Source of the DNA: Symbiodinium natans
Lineage: Eukaryota; Sar; Dinophyceae; Suessiales; Symbiodiniaceae
Direction: 5' to 3'
Length of the DNA: 64,000 nucleotides
Assembly: GCA_905221605.1 (NCBI GenBank)
Contig: CAJNDS010002239.1
Coordinates: 439,409-503,408, forward strand
Part shown: positions 61,744 to 64,000 of the stretch, in pieces
How positions within the stretch are numbered: position 1 is the stretch's first letter
Layout: every line of letters starts with the position of its first letter
Notes under the pieces: generated by a model
What the model was told of the DNA's origin: nothing
What the model saw: only the letters and a program-made list of their open reading frames with translations
The model's database searches: none
Position numbers and translations under genes: made by a program

Positions 61744-64000
61744 GTCGGTTTGGAGTTTGGGCGGATCGTGGGCATTTAGGATGGAGTAGGGTGTGAGGCG
61801 CTGTTCATGTGGGGCTCTTCTGCAGAGCTTCGGTCGAGCTGGGAATCTGCCAGGCTAAAGTTGCAGGCACTGTACTCTGGTTCGATGTTGCAGCATCCAC
61901 CTGTCAGGCTTCAATGCTAGACTGCTCGACTCCCTCAAAGACGAGTGCAGTTTGAATGCTGTGTTTCCAGCCAGATCACGTGCTCGAAAAGCTCGGACCG
62001 AGTAGCGTTGTCAAGGCCCTTGTGCCGCGGTTAACATCGGCACCCACGACACCAAGGACCTTAAGGGGACTGGAAACCGATTGCGGCGTGAGGCGTGAGG
62101 TGTCTGGGCGCGATTCTGCCAGCGCCATGCCAGGTTTCTAAGAAACGTTACCATTAAACAGATGCGTTGTGAGGTAGCATGGGCTCGGGTCCGCCGATGC
62201 TTCTTTTGTAATGGTCTGCAGGTCATGGCAAGCACCTAGTACTACAATTATGATTCAGTCTGATGATTCCTGATATGGGCCACTGCTCCTCGGCCTCAGC
62301 CTCAGCCCTAAACTCCAGACATCATCAGGAGCCCCGGGAATAACTTCAACACGCCGAGGGCTCGGGAATGCCATCCTTGGCATAGGCAACAGAGCGCAGC
62401 ACAGCAGATCAAGGCCGTTGCTTTCTTGCCTGAGATTGGGAGACCAGGGCTGGCTCAAGTCACGAAAGCTGAGTGGCCTTTGTTTTATGTCTTGTTTGTC
62501 TCTTGCTTTCATGTAATTTGTTTTTGTCTTTATGTCTTTATGTATGAATACCTCTCCCTCTCTCTAGCTCTCTCGCTTTCTCTCTCTCTCTCTCTCTCGC
62601 TTTATTCCTTTATTTCTTTCTTTGGTTCCAGACCAACACTCCGAATATGCCTTTATCCCAGCAGGGGTGCTGCCACTGGCTTCTTGCCATGCTCGCGAAG
62701 CACGTCTGAGCACGTTCATGAAGACACTTCCGCAAAAGATGTTTGAAAAACGAGTCTCCCTTTGAAGACATAGGTGTTGTCACACTGATAAGAACAGTTA
62801 GCTCGGGACCACGCAGACAGAATGCCTGCAATCGAGATGCAAGCACATGGTGTGCACTGCAACTCCCTCCCCTCGCTTTCCTCCCTCCCCTCCCTCTCCC
62901 TACCCCTCTCCTCCCTCGCCTCTCCTCTCTCCCTTCTCCCCTCTCCTGCATGCCCTGGCAGAGCAAGATCGCGTAAACCCAGCATGGTCTTTCAAGGTGT
63001 GCGGGCGGACACACGCTTTCTGGGAGGATGCTTCTTTTCAAGGTTGCCTTGCTTCCTTGCTCGCGCCTTAACCTCCTTTAGAGATGAAGATATAATTTGA
63101 CAAGCCTTTCTGTAAACCCCTGCAAGGAACAAGCTGTATCAGTAGCAAGTTTGACAGCATAGCTTTTGCGTTTTCTGAGGCCTTCCCACAGGGGTGCCTC
63201 ACCACAGCAGACACCGCGGGCCTCAGCAGCAGGGACGTGCCCAGTCTGAGTTTATCGTTTTTCGGGTTAGGCTGTAGGGCCGTAGGGATTACTGAGTTTG
63301 CTGCAACGTTGCTAAAGGATTAGGGCCTTAAATCCTACATTGAGATTCAGGCTGTTGAGGTGTTGCGAGTGGTGGGATGTTCCGGGTGTTGCAGATTTAG
63401 GTGTCTCGAAGTTATGCAGGCTTAAGTCCTCCCAACACAAACAAGCAATGAAAGCGTTGAGGAGCCCAATACTGAGAAGGTCGTAAATGGACTCTGCTTT
63501 CAAGACATCGCAAAAGCTCGTGCGGTCTCGGGCCCTAATTCTAAGCATAGTACCCGCTCCCCACGCAGACCCAGAGATAGAAAGCAGCTTTCCTTTGCTG
63601 GTCAACCCTGAACCCTGAGTCGCCATAAAGCTATATGTGGGGCCGAGGCAACCTTATGTTATCAGTGCCCCACAAGTCCCAGAGAAAGATGTAGAAGAGC
63701 AGATCGCGCGCCCAGCCATGAGATTTTAAGCACAGATGGCCATTGGCAACGCACTATCCGAGGCCACACCGTGTGAACGCAGATCGCTTTGTCCCTGCCA
63801 CGCCTCTTGCTTGCATGGTTCAGACTGGGCTCGCTTCAACATGGTTCAACTCCTTGCATGCATTGCAGGGCTAGGCTATGGGGCACAGAGTTCAACGTGG
63901 GTTCAAGGTATGGTGAGAGAACTTGTCCAAACTGAACCAAAAAAAACATCACAACAATCTCAACATACTCAGACGCGAGACAACACAGCTGCCCCGTCTG
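61744..64000. other. Non-coding stretch to window end
   Basis: Contains TC microsatellites (about 62555-62600) and a pyrimidine-rich segment (about 62860-62950). I see no exon with a recognisable motif. Confidence 0.45.

Noticed and set aside
62447-62460. Spliced-leader remnant (GGCTCAAG)
   Set aside because: Only the last eight bases agree with the dinoflagellate leader end as I remember it, and no gene follows; chance match.

Overview
The window looks like dinoflagellate nuclear DNA, probably Symbiodiniaceae or a relative. Coding sequence is very sparse and cut into tiny exons (mostly 25-100 bp) separated by roughly 0.3-3 kb of non-coding DNA. Nearly all recognisable exons lie on the + strand. 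Four homologous exon ends fall exactly before GA or GC instead of GT, which is the relaxed 5' splice rule known from dinoflagellates. TTTAGGG/CCCTAAA-type repeats are scattered throughout. There are no bacterial-style operons and no RNA genes I can support. Only the retroelement and one minus-strand retrocopy have long uninterrupted reading frames. The longest frames elsewhere are artefacts of TG/CA microsatellites.

Layout. 1-10.6 kb: small exons encoding MORN repeats (Y-x-G-x-W ... HG-x-G). The best pair, 10043-10086 and 10424-10521, joins in phase to give a continuous MORN repeat. A (TTTGTGTG)n block of about 860 bp sits at 3.8-4.7 kb. 13-20 kb and 35-46 kb: exons that repeatedly encode one helical module, made of an 'FI..WGL..RV..FL.SLPEE' part, a 'VI..FDPxGTK' part and a 'DGNVWGRLLGFIR' part, each usually on its own exon. 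A minus-strand intronless frame with one TGA lies at 18.3-18.9 kb. 46-62 kb: a few weak helix-rich exons among long non-coding stretches, a tandem duplication, a 608-bp TIR element and a (CA)n/(CACACGCG)n block of about 440 bp.

The standout is a complete LTR-type element at 21312-33260 (11.95 kb). It has 249-bp LTRs differing at one base, a polypurine tract, a possible half-tRNA-Met primer site and a TAGGG duplication within TTTAGGG repeats. Its three long frames encode low-complexity repeat proteins with seven CCCH zinc fingers, but I could find no protease, integrase or reverse transcriptase motif. It therefore looks like a large, recently mobile, non-autonomous element with its own cargo. 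ORF1 and ORF2 are one ancestral frame split by a 13-bp deletion inside a 69-bp repeat array.

Whether the MORN and module exons form one giant gene or several tandem genes cannot be decided without transcripts. Exon ends given are the best splice-compatible guesses.
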